This document shows, in pieces, positions 8,087 through 16,481 of a stretch of 64,000 nt of DNA. Position 1 is the first letter of the stretch, and each line of letters begins with the position of its first letter. The stretch lies in assembly GCA_963663135.2 (NCBI GenBank), contig CAXXRM010000005.1, forward strand, positions 1,178,001 through 1,242,000, written 5' to 3'. The notes beneath the pieces are model-generated. The model was not told the origin of the DNA. It was given only the letters and a program-made list of their open reading frames with translations, and made no database searches. A program made the position numbers and the translations under genes. This DNA comes from Io17-Chloro-G2 sp963663135 (lineage in GTDB: Bacteria; Chloroflexota; Dehalococcoidia; Lucifugimonadales; UBA3495).

Positions 8087-8998
8087 AAGCGTGTCGGCGC
8101 ACAAAAAGGGCTCTGGATTCCCACTGCGGTGAGAATGACGGGAGGTGGGCGCGGTCGGGTAGGTCGGGTAGAAGGTATTCAGGCATCACCTTCGGCAAGG
8201 GCGACGGAAGTGGGGCGGCTTGCCCACATTTGGCGTTTCCCCGCTGGCATAAGCGTGTCGGCGCACGGGAAGGGCTCTGGATTCCCACTGCGGTGAGAAT
8301 GACGGGAAGTGGGTGCGGTCGGGTAGGTCGGGTAGAAGGTATTCAGGCATCACCTCGGCAAGGGCGACGGAAGTAGGGCGGCTTGCCCACATTTGGAGTT
8401 TCCCCGTTGGCACGAGCGTGTCGGCGCACGGAAAGGGCTCTGGATTCCTACTGCGGTGAGAATGACGGGAGGTGGGCTCGGTCGGGTACGTCGGGTAGAA
8501 GGTATTCAGGCATCACCTTCGGCGAGGGCGACGGGATGGGGCGGCTTGCCCACATTTGGAGTTTCCCCGCTGGCATAAGCGTGTCGGCGCACGGGAAGGG
8601 CTCTGGATTCCCACTGCGGTGAGAATGACGGGAAGTGGGTGCGGTCGGGTAGGTCGGGTAGAAGGTATTCAGGCATCACCTCGGCAAGGGCGACGGAAGT
8701 AGGGCGGCTTGCCCACATTTGGAGTTTCCCCGTTGGCACGAGCGTGTCGGCGCACGGAAAGGGCTCTGGATTCCCACTGCGGTGAGAATGACGGGAGGTG
8801 GGTGCGGTCGGGTAGGTCGGGTAGAAGGTATTCAGGCATCACCTTCGGCAAGGGCGACGGGATGGGGCGGCTTGCCCACGTCTGGCGTTTCCCCGTTGGC
8901 ATAAGCGTGTCGGCGCACGGGAAGGGCTCTGGATTCCTACTGCGGTGAGAATGACGGGAGGTCCGGTAGGTCGAGTAGAAGGTATTCAGGCATCGCTT
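8087..8998 (+). repeat. 163-bp tandem array, six units with an alternating A-B pattern
   Basis: Units begin with (A/G)AGCGTGTCGGCGCACGG at 8087, 8251, 8414, 8577, 8740 and 8903, so the spacing is 164, 163, 163, 163 and 163 bases. Each unit holds GGGCTCTGGATTCC(C/T)ACTGC, GAATGACGGGAGG, a GGTCGGGTAG run, TATTCAGGCATCACC, and GGGCGGCTTGCCCAC. The units at 8251 and 8577 appear identical. The units at 8414 and 8740 are near-identical and share GGCACGAGCGTG. The array is therefore a duplicated 326-bp dimer. Reading frames on both strands in this interval are repeat by-products. Confidence 0.93.
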
Positions 8999-9270
8999 TG
9001 GATGCAATATTCGCCCGTCAAGTTGGAGTTGGTTTGTCCCGGAGCCGGTGGATTGCCCTTGACATCCCAGGCCATCGAAAGCTAGAAAAGCAACTCCGGT
9101 TGAACATATCTGGGCCTGCCCTTTTGTGCCGGGCGTTTGGTGTTGTTCGTTTGGGCGTTTAGTGAGGAAAGGCACGCGGTTCCAACCGGAGACATCAACA
9201 TCCCAGGGGTACCCAGACCCAGAGCCGTCAGGCCATAAGAGGGCTGGCGAGCAAAGAGAGCCGCAAAAAC
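8999..9270. other. Unique sequence between the repeat array and the pseudogene
   Basis: No repeat units, RNA gene, hairpin terminator or convincing promoter is seen. By position it should have held the promoter of the decayed solute-binding gene. Confidence 0.4.
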
Positions 9271-11093
9271 ATGGCAGATAGGAAACCGCTAACTTTTCTC
9301 AAAGGTATTGGCTGGTTATCTCGATAGTAGCCGTTTCCCTTATGGCAGCGGTTGCCTGCGGAGGCTCGTCCACTCCGGAGCCGGCGGCCACGCCAGCTGC
9401 GGCTCAACCAACTCAGAAGCCGGTGGAAGCGACCGCGGTCCCGGCCACCAGCGTTCCGACAGCCATGCCGGAAGAAGCGGGACAGAAGTTCGAGTTTGAT
9501 TTGGTCCCGGGTTGGGTCGCCTAGGGGAAATACCAACCCATGGTGCTGCAAGATCTGACCGGGTTCAACCCGGGTCAGCGGGATGTTCAGTCCTGCGTGG
9601 GCCTGCCAACCTGCTTGCAACCTTCCTCAATGCAATTTAACGGGCTGGTCTACCACAATCCCGACGAACCCACCGAGATTGTTTGCGACCTGCGCTCCGG
9701 GTGGGAGGTCGACCCCGACGGCAAGACCTACACCTTCTCGATCCGGGATGGCAAATGGCATGACGGGGCGCCTATCACCGCTAATGACATCTAGTTTTCG
9801 ATGGACCGCCTGGTGGAACCCGACGCCATACGGGCCAGAACAGCGGCAATGAGGGACTTTTACGAGTACCAGACGGCCACGGTCTCCGACGACCGAACTG
9901 TAGAAATTCCTATAAAATTCCCCGGCCCGCTGTTTCTCATCAACCTGTCTTCGGAATACATGAAAATGTATGCCAAACACGCCACCGAAGATATGGCTTC
10001 AGATGTGGCCAACCCGCCGGGGAACCTGCTGGGGTCCGGGCCCTGGAAGCTCAAAGAGTTCGAGCCCCAGGTGTCGATTGAATATGAAAGGAACCAGGCC
10101 TATTTCAAGCCGGAGCGTCCTTTCCCTGATGGCTTGAAGTTCACGGTTATCCGGGAATACAACCGCCGCTTAGCCGCCCTGCAGGTGGGCCAGGTCTTCA
10201 CCACCGGGGGACCGAACATAGGCTCCTATGGCAACGAAGATTCACTGAACCTGCAAAGAGAGAGAGCGAGGGCCGGCTCCGTGCGGTCTACATTGAAGAC
10301 GCGGTGGAGACTTTCCTGATACTCCACGCCAACAAGCCTCCGTTTGACGACCCGCGGATCCGGAAGGCCGTGTTCCTGGCCATCGACCGAAGTGAGTTGG
10401 CCACCATCGTGCGGTGCCGTGAGGGACTAAGCTGTTTCGGCTCCCCGGGGACTTTCTTCCCCGAAAGGGCGGCTTTCACATTGAGCCCGCCAACACGTTG
10501 GCCGACGTCGCCGGGTGGCGCCAGCCCAAAGCGCCGGACATCGCAGAAGCCAAGTTGCTCATGCAGGAAGCGGGTTACGACGAAGGCGTCGAAGTGAAAA
10601 TGAACCTGAGCCGCAGCCCCAACACCGTCCGCACCGCATAGGTGGTGGCGGAACAATTGAGAGAGACTATTGGGGTAGACATCACTCTGGAACGGTCCGA
10701 CCGGGCAGTGAAGTGGCCCGAATAAGGGAAGGCAACCACCACATCAGCATCGACTCTTCCGGCGTGATCGTCACCGATCCGTCGGACTACCTGAACCAGC
10801 ATTTCATCATCGGCACCCACAAGAATCCCGACGGATGGACCGACGACCGGCTTACGCCGCTGATACAGGCACAAGCCATGGAACGAGACCAGGGCAAGCG
10901 CCTGGAATTGTTCCAGGAGGCGTTGGCGATTCTCCGAGAGGGCCACAGCCAGTGGGTCCCGACTTCGTGGGGATATTCCGGAGCCATCATGGACTACCGG
11001 TTGCAGGGCTACAAGGTTCCCGAGTCTGAACAGCTGATGAAGCATTGGGAAGGCATCTGGTGGGACCCGGACGTCCCGATGCCGCCTCCGTAA
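9271..11093 (+). pseudogene. Decayed copy of the family-5 solute-binding lipoprotein at 5887
   Basis: Translated in pieces, this interval matches the intact 5887 protein from MADRKPLTFL to the C-terminal WWDPDVPMPPP. It is broken by three in-frame amber codons (TAG at 9522, 9792 and 10639), which replace Lys, Gln and Glu codons of the intact copy. There are also four changes of frame, near 9300 (inside the signal peptide), 10260, 10475 and 10710. All four frame changes have the same sense, consistent with single-base losses. The lipobox region (LMAAVACGG) and the DPRIRKAVFLAIDR signature are still readable. It cannot make a full-length protein. Because frameshifts accompany the stops, amber recoding is not an explanation. 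Confidence 0.93.
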
Positions 11094-11173
11094 ATCATGG
11101 GAGAGCAAGCCTTTAGGCCGGCCTTATCCGAGTAGACCGGGTGGGCCGGCCGGCTCCCTTGCGCCGCTTTAGC

Positions 11174-11202
11174 TTGACACTAAAGCAGCGCTCTGCTAAA
11201 AG
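11174..11202 (+). promoter_or_regulatory. Sigma70-type promoter for the LigB-like gene
   Basis: TTGACA at 11174-11179, a 17-base spacer, then TAAAAG at 11197-11202 (four of six matches). It lies about 95 bases before the ATG at 11296. The transcript would include the hairpin at 11221. Confidence 0.65.
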
Positions 11203-11220
11203 TAGTCAACGCTTTTCGAG

Positions 11221-11249
11221 ACCCGCCAACGCAAGTTCGGCGGGTTTTT
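11221..11249 (+). terminator. Terminator-like hairpin in the leader of the LigB-like gene
   Basis: ACCCGCC (11221-11227) pairs with GGCGGGT (11239-11245), followed by TTTTC. It lies downstream of the proposed promoter at 11174 and 47 bases before the next start codon. It could be an attenuator, or the terminator of transcription entering from the decayed gene upstream. Stem of 7 bp with an 11-base loop. Confidence 0.55.
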
Positions 11250-11295
11250 CGAAGAAGAAAAGACAAGCGCAAGAACAAATTATCGGAGGAAGACG

Positions 11296-12342
11296 ATGGG
11301 AGAAATACTGGGAATCGGACTCAGTCATTACCCTGGCTTGGTGATGCCTGACGAGGGCACCACCTACCCTTTGACCCGCATTCTGAAGAGCGGCAAGCTT
11401 TCGTCCGAGTTGACCAATCCGGCCAACTGGCCCGAGGCGGCGCGGTTGGAGTACGGGGAAGATGAGGGGCTGTCCGCCTCCATCAAACACCGGGAGCGGC
11501 TGGTCCAGGGCTTCCGGCAGCAGCGGGCCGCGCTCGACGCTTTCAACCCCGACATCGTCCTCATATGGGGCGACGACCAGTACGAGAACTTCAAGGAAGA
11601 CATCATCCCTCCGTTCTGCGTGTTGGCCTACGACGAAGTGGAATGCCGCCCCTTCCTCAACCGCAACGGCAGCGCCAAGATCAACGCTTGGGGAGAGCCC
11701 GGCGACAAGGTGTTCAAATACAAGGTTTCCCCCGCCGCCCGCTTCCTGGTGGAGCAACTGATTCACCAGAGCATAGACGTCTCCTACGCCTACAAGCCCC
11801 TTCACTTCGAAGGCGGCCTGGGTCACGCTTTCATCAACGCCCTCATGTTCCTGGACTACGACCGCAAGGGGTTCGACTATCCCATCATTCCCTTCCAGGT
11901 CAACTGTTACGGGAGCAAGGTGATTCGGAACCAGGGCGGAGCCGACGAGTTCCAGAAGGAAGACGACCCGCCCGGTCCCACGGCGAAGCGGTGCATGGAA
12001 GTGGGAGCAGCCACGGTTCGGGCATTCCAGGACAGCCCCTACCGGGTGGCGCTGATTGCGTCCTCCAGTTGGTCCCACGCCTTCCTGACCGACAAGCATC
12101 ACCGAATGTGGCCGGACATGGAATCCGACCGGGTCCTCTTCGAAGATTTCAAGGCAGGCAACTGGGACGCTTGGCGGAAGCTCCCCACCCCTCAGATTGA
12201 GGCCGCAGGGCAGCAGGAAATGCTCAACTGGATGTGCCTTGCCGGCGCGATGGAGGAGTTGAACCGCAAGCCTGAAATCCTCGACTACGTTGAGACCTAC
12301 GTCTTCAACTCTGAGAAGTGCATGGCCTTATTCCAGCCCTAA
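11296..12342 (+). CDS. Class III (LigB-superfamily) extradiol ring-cleavage dioxygenase-like protein
   Basis: The product is 348 residues; GGAGGAAGACG directly precedes the ATG. The N-terminal GIGLSHYPG with His11 fits the first metal-ligand histidine of LigB-type enzymes, which use Fe(II) to open catechol rings. Further family-like segments are PDIVLIWGDDQYENF near residue 90, a GHAFINALMFLDYD helix, IIPFQVNCYGS near 200, and VALIASSSWSHAFLTDKHH near 255. The second canonical His in GDH appears as Asp (GDDQ), which may change metal binding. This class is unrelated in fold to the VOC-type extradiol enzyme at 15534. Substrate unknown; a non-oxygenase relative within the superfamily cannot be excluded. 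Confidence 0.75.
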   Translation: MGEILGIGLSHYPGLVMPDEGTTYPLTRILKSGKLSSELTNPANWPEAARLEYGEDEGLSASIKHRERLVQGFRQQRAALDAFNPDIVLIWGDDQYENFKEDIIPPFCVLAYDEVECRPFLNRNGSAKINAWGEPGDKVFKYKVSPAARFLVEQLIHQSIDVSYAYKPLHFEGGLGHAFINALMFLDYDRKGFDYPIIPFQVNCYGSKVIRNQGGADEFQKEDDPPGPTAKRCMEVGAATVRAFQDSPYRVALIASSSWSHAFLTDKHHRMWPDMESDRVLFEDFKAGNWDAWRKLPTPQIEAAGQQEMLNWMCLAGAMEELNRKPEILDYVETYVFNSEKCMALFQP

Positions 12343-12374
12343 GCCCATGGGCAAACCGAAGTCTTGGACGACGC

Positions 12375-12410
12375 AGAAAACAACCCCTCAGGCTTGGGGG
12401 GTTGTTTTCT
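12375..12410. terminator. Terminator between convergent genes
   Basis: AAAACAACCCC at 12377-12387 pairs with GGGGTTGTTTT at 12398-12408. The stem ends in T-rich sequence on both strands, so it can serve the rightward LigB-like gene and the leftward SDR that ends at 12461. Confidence 0.85.
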
Positions 12411-12460
12411 GTCCCGGATTTTGGGTGTCGGTATCACCAGGGCTACCAACCCACGACGCA

Positions 12461-13285
12461 CTATTCGGCGGCGCCCGGGTCCCATAGCCAGTAGCGCGAA
12501 ATAGCACCGGCGTCCACCCGCAAATCGAAACCGGTAATCATGTCAGCATCGTCTGACGCCAGGAATACGGCCGCCTTGCCGTAATGACGGGGACTGGGCC
12601 GCTTTTGCATTGGCAGGCCCAAATCGGCGTTGGGCAACATCCCCCGTGTCCTTTCCCCCAGACGAGGGCCGGGCCATTCCACACCCCAACTGGCAGCCCG
12701 CTCCACCCCTTCTGCAGAGTCCGTGGCAGTTGGCGTCAGGCTGTTGACCCGGATGCCGTGCTCCGCCAGTTCCATAGCGACCGAACGAGTGAAGTTCAAC
12801 AGCCCGCTCTTGCCCGTGCCGTAACCCACGTTGCCGGGCTCACCCTGATGCCCGGCGGAAGAAATAATGTTGATGACGTTGCCGGGGTGGCCCCGGTCGA
12901 TCATGTGATGGGCGACGTACTTGGTGAACAAGAATGCGCCGGTGAGTATCACGTCAATCTGGCTCCGCCATTCGGCCAGCGGCATGCTCAACACGCCCTT
13001 CCGGTTGAATATGACCGCTCCGTTGACCAGGATGTCGATTGCTCCGAATTCGGCAACGGCCGCATTGACCGTGGCCTGGACCTGTTCTTCATTGGTCACG
13101 TCGCAGACCAGCCCTATAGCGTCTCCTCCCCGCTCTTTGATCGAGTCGGCACAGCCGCGGGCATAGGAAGGATTGAGGTCTACGCAGACCACCCTGGCTT
13201 CTTCCTCGGCCAATGCTTCAGCGATGCCCCCGCATATATTGGGACTGGTCCCGGTAACCAATGCCGTTCTTCCGGTCAGTTTCAT
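12461..13285 (-). CDS. Short-chain dehydrogenase/reductase
   Basis: The product is 274 residues, the normal length for a classical SDR, an NAD(P)-dependent cytosolic oxidoreductase. Residues 8-20 (ALVTGTSPNICGG) form a modified glycine-rich turn. The catalytic set is visible as IISSAG (Ser) and YGTGKSG (Tyr-x3-Lys). The usual NAG motif reads NGA in LVNGAVIF. The C-terminal part is slightly longer than typical around SAEGVERAASWGVEWPGP, the lid region that sets the substrate. GAGGTAAGAA precedes the ATG. It stands alone, convergent with the LigB-like gene. Substrate unknown; a dihydrodiol or alcohol intermediate of the neighbouring catabolic island is only a guess. Confidence 0.88.
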   Translation of the reverse strand: MKLTGRTALVTGTSPNICGGIAEALAEEEARVVCVDLNPSYARGCADSIKERGGDAIGLVCDVTNEEQVQATVNAAVAEFGAIDILVNGAVIFNRKGVLSMPLAEWRSQIDVILTGAFLFTKYVAHHMIDRGHPGNVINIISSAGHQGEPGNVGYGTGKSGLLNFTRSVAMELAEHGIRVNSLTPTATDSAEGVERAASWGVEWPGPRLGERTRGMLPNADLGLPMQKRPSPRHYGKAAVFLASDDADMITGFDLRVDAGAISRYWLWDPGAAE

Positions 13286-13452
13286 TTCTTACCTCGCCGC
13301 CTGGGCAGCCCGGTTGACTCTTCCTCTGGGCAGATGGAATCTAAAATGGGGCATTACGACCCTCATCAGGGGCCCAAATTGTATGGTTCAAGGAGTATGG
13401 GGTCAATGTCCGCCGCTAGGAACACAAGCCCTTTCAATTGTCACTAAATCCC

Positions 13453-13606
13453 CCGTCATTCCCGCCGCGGGAGGAATCCAGACCCGTTTTGGTGAGCAAC
13501 CGCCCTGCCCACATGCGCAACGTTGCGCCCCGCGTAGGACAATCGGCATGACCGTGTTGGTCCGGGCAAAGGGCTCTGGATTCCCGCTGCGGCGAGAATG
13601 ACGGGT
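13453..13606 (+). repeat. Interspersed element with inverted ends, locus C
   Basis: CCGTCATTCCCGCCGCGGGA at 13453-13472 with GGAATCCAGACCC faces GGGCTCTGGATTCCCGCTGC (13569-13588) with GGCGAGAATGACGGG. The inverted arms enclose about 90 bases that include CATGACCGTGTTGGTCCGGG. Total length about 150 bp. Lies between the SDR and the Rieske operon. Confidence 0.75.
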
Positions 13607-13720
13607 TGGGGGCGGCGAGGGAAACGGGGATCATTGAATGACCCTGGCTAGGAACATTGGTATAAGGACGGCCGTGAGTTTTGAGGGTATCGATGCTCCA
13701 AGGTGGTTAAATTGTCTCCC

Positions 13721-13857
13721 GTCACTCTCACCGCAGCGGGAATCCCGGCAATCGTTGTAAGCCGACCAATTCCCGCATAGCCAAAACGCCCCTGCCATCG
13801 CCAACATCCTGTTCGACAACCGGGGCTCTGGATTCCCGCTGCGGCGAGAATGACGGG
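13721..13857 (+). repeat. Interspersed element with inverted ends, locus D
   Basis: CCGTCACTCTCACCGCAGCG at 13721-13740 with GGAATCCCGG faces GGGGCTCTGGATTCCCGCTG around 13822-13841 with CGGCGAGAATGACGGG. About 137 bp in total. It lies only about 115 bases after locus C, and both are followed by the same TTGGGGGCGGCGAGGGAAAC tail. Confidence 0.75.
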
Positions 13858-13880
13858 TTGGGGGCGGCGAGGGAAACGGG

Positions 13881-13925
13881 GGGACAGGTTAATGGGCTGT
13901 TTTCATAGTGATTAGCGGGGGATTT
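13881..13925 (+). repeat. Flanking ATGGGCTGTTTTCAT module, locus D
   Basis: TTAATGGGCTGTTTTCATAG at 13889-13908 matches the module next to the elements near 2011, 19898 and 26378, again immediately right of an element end. Confidence 0.5.
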
Positions 13926-13965
13926 CATGGCTGTTGGAAGACCACGATCGCCGCTCCCGGTGCGG

Positions 13966-13994
13966 TTGACAGCAAAATTGGGCCCAATTACACT
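13966..13994 (+). promoter_or_regulatory. Sigma70-type promoter of the aromatic catabolic operon
   Basis: TTGACA at 13966-13971, a 17-base spacer, then TACACT at 13989-13994. It gives a leader of about 80 bases before the ATG at 14082, and is the only good promoter seen before the five genes at 14082-19508. Confidence 0.7.
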
Positions 13995-14081
13995 CACCGC
14001 AACGGCGGCCCCTAGGAAAAAGCGGTAGGTTTCGAACCCGCCTGAACCCTTTGTTTGTAGCTGCGACGCGGGGTGTTTCAA

Positions 14082-15470
14082 ATGGCTTCTCCTGCCAAGG
14101 CCTTCTGCGCATCCGATCTGGTTGATTTGTCCGACGGACACATCAGCCGGGAGATTTTCGTAAACGACGAGATTTACGCCCGCGAGCAGGAGCAGATTTT
14201 TGCCCGGGTCTGGCTGTTCGTAGGACACGAAAGCCAGGTGGCAAAACCTGGAGACTACTTCGTATCCTGCATGGGGGAAGAGTCGGTAATCCTGTGCCGG
14301 GACCGGGCCAGCCAGCTCCACGTCTTCCTCAACTCCTGTCGCCACCGTGGGATGAAGGTCTGCCGGTACGACGAGGGCAACACACCGGTATTCACATGCC
14401 CATACCACGGCTGGAGCTACGCCGCTGACGGCTCCCTGGTCGGTGTTCCTTACTTCAAGGACGCCTATCATGAGCAGTTGGACAAATCAAAATGGGGGCT
14501 GGTAGAGGTTGCCCAACTGGAAAACTACAAGGGGACAATCTGGGCGACCTGGGACAAGAACGCTCCGCCGTTCACGGAATACCTTGGCGAGATGAAAGTC
14601 TACCTGGACCTGCTGTTGGACTCCCGAGACGGCAATGAAGGCGGATCGGAAATCATCGGCGGCGTCCAAAAATGGACCATGCCCTGTAACTGGAAGTTTC
14701 CCGCGGAAAACTTCGCCGGAGACGCTTATCACAACATCAGCCACCGTTCTGTGGACATTGCAGGCATCGGTCCAAGCGGGCGCGGCCGCCGGGACACCGA
14801 CCAACAGACTGCCGCCCCCAGGTTGAATGTTGGATTCCCTGACCTGGGACACGCTGCGGTCTGTTACTACCAGGCTTTGGATGCACCCTATCAATCCTCC
14901 TATCAGAACAACCCCCTGGTGGAAGAATACTTTCGCGAGGCATACCTTCAGAGGCGCGAACGTATGGGCGAAGGTTCTCGCCTGTTGGGGTCGGTGGGCA
15001 CGGTATTCCCCCACATGTCATTCCTGGCCCGGCAACCCAGGTCCATAGCAGTCTGGCATCCCCGGGGGTCCAACCAGACCGAGGCCTGGCGCTGGTTCCT
15101 GGTGGACCGGGACACACCCGAGGAGGTGAAGGATGTGCTGCGCCACTACTACATCCGATACTCCGGCCCCGGCGGCATGACCGAGCAAGACGACATGGAG
15201 AATTGGAACTATGCCCAGTCCGCCAGCAGAGGCACCATCGCCCGGCGTCATCCCTATAACTATGAGATGGGGTTGGACAACGGAGACCCCGGCTACCCGA
15301 CGCCGGGCCGCATATCACTAGGAATCACGGAAGGGAACCAGCGGAGCCTCTATCAAAGGTGGGCGCAGTTGATGGATGCGGACGGCTGGGAAAACCTAAC
15401 CTCAAACGGGAAGTCTAACCACCGCCGGCGCTCAGGGGCGAGTAAATCCAAGGCCGGCGGACTACTCTAG
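14082..15470 (+). CDS. Rieske non-heme iron ring-hydroxylating dioxygenase, alpha subunit (1)
   Basis: The product is 462 residues. The ATG at 14082 is preferred over one three codons upstream because its N-terminus (MASPAKAFCASDLVDLSDGHISREIF) lines up with the paralogue at 17547; neither start has a strong ribosome-binding site. Rieske ligands are C86, H88, C106 and H109 (SCRHRG...CPYHGWSY). The catalytic iron triad lies in AENFAGDAYHNISHRSVD (D214, H217, H221), the ENFxGDxYH pattern of naphthalene/biphenyl-type dioxygenases, which add both atoms of O2 to an aromatic ring to form a cis-dihydrodiol. It begins an operon with an extradiol enzyme, a dehydrogenase, a second alpha and one beta subunit. 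Confidence 0.92.
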   Translation: MASPAKAFCASDLVDLSDGHISREIFVNDEIYAREQEQIFARVWLFVGHESQVAKPGDYFVSCMGEESVILCRDRASQLHVFLNSCRHRGMKVCRYDEGNTPVFTCPYHGWSYAADGSLVGVPYFKDAYHEQLDKSKWGLVEVAQLENYKGTIWATWDKNAPPFTEYLGEMKVYLDLLLDSRDGNEGGSEIIGGVQKWTMPCNWKFPAENFAGDAYHNISHRSVDIAGIGPSGRGRRDTDQQTAAPRLNVGFPDLGHAAVCYYQALDAPYQSSYQNNPLVEEYFREAYLQRRERMGEGSRLLGSVGTVFPHMSFLARQPRSIAVWHPRGSNQTEAWRWFLVDRDTPEEVKDVLRHYYIRYSGPGGMTEQDDMENWNYAQSASRGTIARRHPYNYEMGLDNGDPGYPTPGRISLGITEGNQRSLYQRWAQLMDADGWENLTSNGKSNHRRRSGASKSKAGGLL

Positions 15471-15533
15471 GAGCGTCCCGAGTCAAGCCGGGATAGAGCA
15501 CGTAAAACAAAGATTGGGCCGAGGGAGGTAGCC

Positions 15534-16415
15534 ATGGCCAGCGTCACACAGTTGGGTTATGTGGGAATCGGAGCCAAAGACGTTGAACAGTGGGAGCATT
15601 ACGCCACGGAATCGCTAGGGCTTCAGTCCAATGGGCGAGAAAACGACGGGTCCCTGTTGATGCGGATGGACGAGTACGAGTACCGCATCGCGGTGCATTC
15701 CGACAGTCGGGACGACATTTCCTACGTCGGTTGGCAGGTCACCAACGAACAGGACCTGATGGACATGGAGGTGCAGCTCCGCAATGCCGGCGTTGAGGTC
15801 AGTTTTGGCACTCCCGAAGAGGCCAAGACCCGCCGGGTCGAAGGGTTGATCAAGTTCGAAGACCCCAACGAAATCCCGACCGAGGTCTATTTCGGGCCTC
15901 CGATCTCCTTCGATAACCCCTTCAATTCTCCTCGCCCGGTTTCGGGATTCGTGACCGGCGACCAGGGGTTGGGTCACGTAGTCTTGCACGTTGACGACCT
16001 GGAGAAATGCATTCGCTTCTATCGCGACGTGCTGGGCATGCGCATCAGCGATTTTATTCGCAACTTGGCCTTTTTCCACTGTAACCCCCGCCATCATTCC
16101 CTGGCGATCATCGACGCCAAGTCGCCCAAGCGCCTGAACCATTTCATGCTGCAGGTGAACTCCATCAATGAAGTTGGAGCCACTTACGACCTGGTCCAGG
16201 ACCAGGGAATCGAGATAACCCGGGGATTGGGCCGTCATACCAACGACCACATGACTTCCTTCTACATGAAGACACCTTCCGGATTCAACGTGGAGTACGG
16301 CTGGGGCGCCCGGACGGTGGACGACGCCACCTGGCAAGTGCAGCGACACGAAAAGGGAAGCATCTGGGGCCACCGCTCCGTTCCGACACCGGCGGCCGCG
16401 GCCGCCGGTCGCTAA
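15534..16415 (+). CDS. Type I extradiol ring-cleavage dioxygenase (2,3-dihydroxybiphenyl dioxygenase-like)
   Basis: The product is 293 residues with two VOC modules, the normal length of BphC-type enzymes. GAGGGAGGTAGCC precedes the ATG. The N-terminal module (VTQLGYVGIGAKDVEQW) is non-catalytic. The C-terminal module has the Fe(II) ligands H148 (GLGHVVLHVDD), H203 (LNHFMLQV) and E254 (FNVEYGW). It also has the second-shell GRHTNDHMTSFYM segment (H234, H239, Y244) typical of the family. It should open a catechol next to the hydroxyls, which fits its place directly after a ring-hydroxylating dioxygenase alpha subunit. Exact substrate unknown; the 2,3-dihydroxybiphenyl assignment describes family, not activity. 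Confidence 0.92.
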   Translation: MASVTQLGYVGIGAKDVEQWEHYATESLGLQSNGRENDGSLLMRMDEYEYRIAVHSDSRDDISYVGWQVTNEQDLMDMEVQLRNAGVEVSFGTPEEAKTRRVEGLIKFEDPNEIPTEVYFGPPISFDNPFNSPRPVSGFVTGDQGLGHVVLHVDDLEKCIRFYRDVLGMRISDFIRNLAFFHCNPRHHSLAIIDAKSPKRLNHFMLQVNSINEVGATYDLVQDQGIEITRGLGRHTNDHMTSFYMKTPSGFNVEYGWGARTVDDATWQVQRHEKGSIWGHRSVPTPAAAAAGR

Positions 16416-16481
16416 GGAGCAGCCAGCCTGGGGCAAAGACGCCGGGTTGGCGCCACCGCACAAAATGGGGGAGGTCCGCCG

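Noticed and set aside
8087..8998. CRISPR array
   Set aside because: The repeat unit is 163 bp with no unique spacers; whole units are near-identical. No cas genes are present.
7950..9175. Several 60-168 codon frames in the repeat array
   Set aside because: They recur once per repeat unit on both strands with the same wording, so they are translations of the repeat and not genes.
9522..10641. Three in-frame TAG codons as possible amber recoding (pyrrolysine or suppressor)
   Set aside because: The same copy also has four frameshifts, TAG replaces three different amino acids (Lys, Gln, Glu), and the intact paralogue has sense codons there. Decay explains all of it.
14020..14050. Possible tRNA T-arm (TTTCGAACCCGCC)
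   Set aside because: The surrounding bases do not form acceptor, D or anticodon stems on either strand. No tRNA was found anywhere in the window.
13728..14471. A 247-codon leftward frame
   Set aside because: It is antisense to the Rieske alpha gene and runs through repeat locus D; no protein family features.
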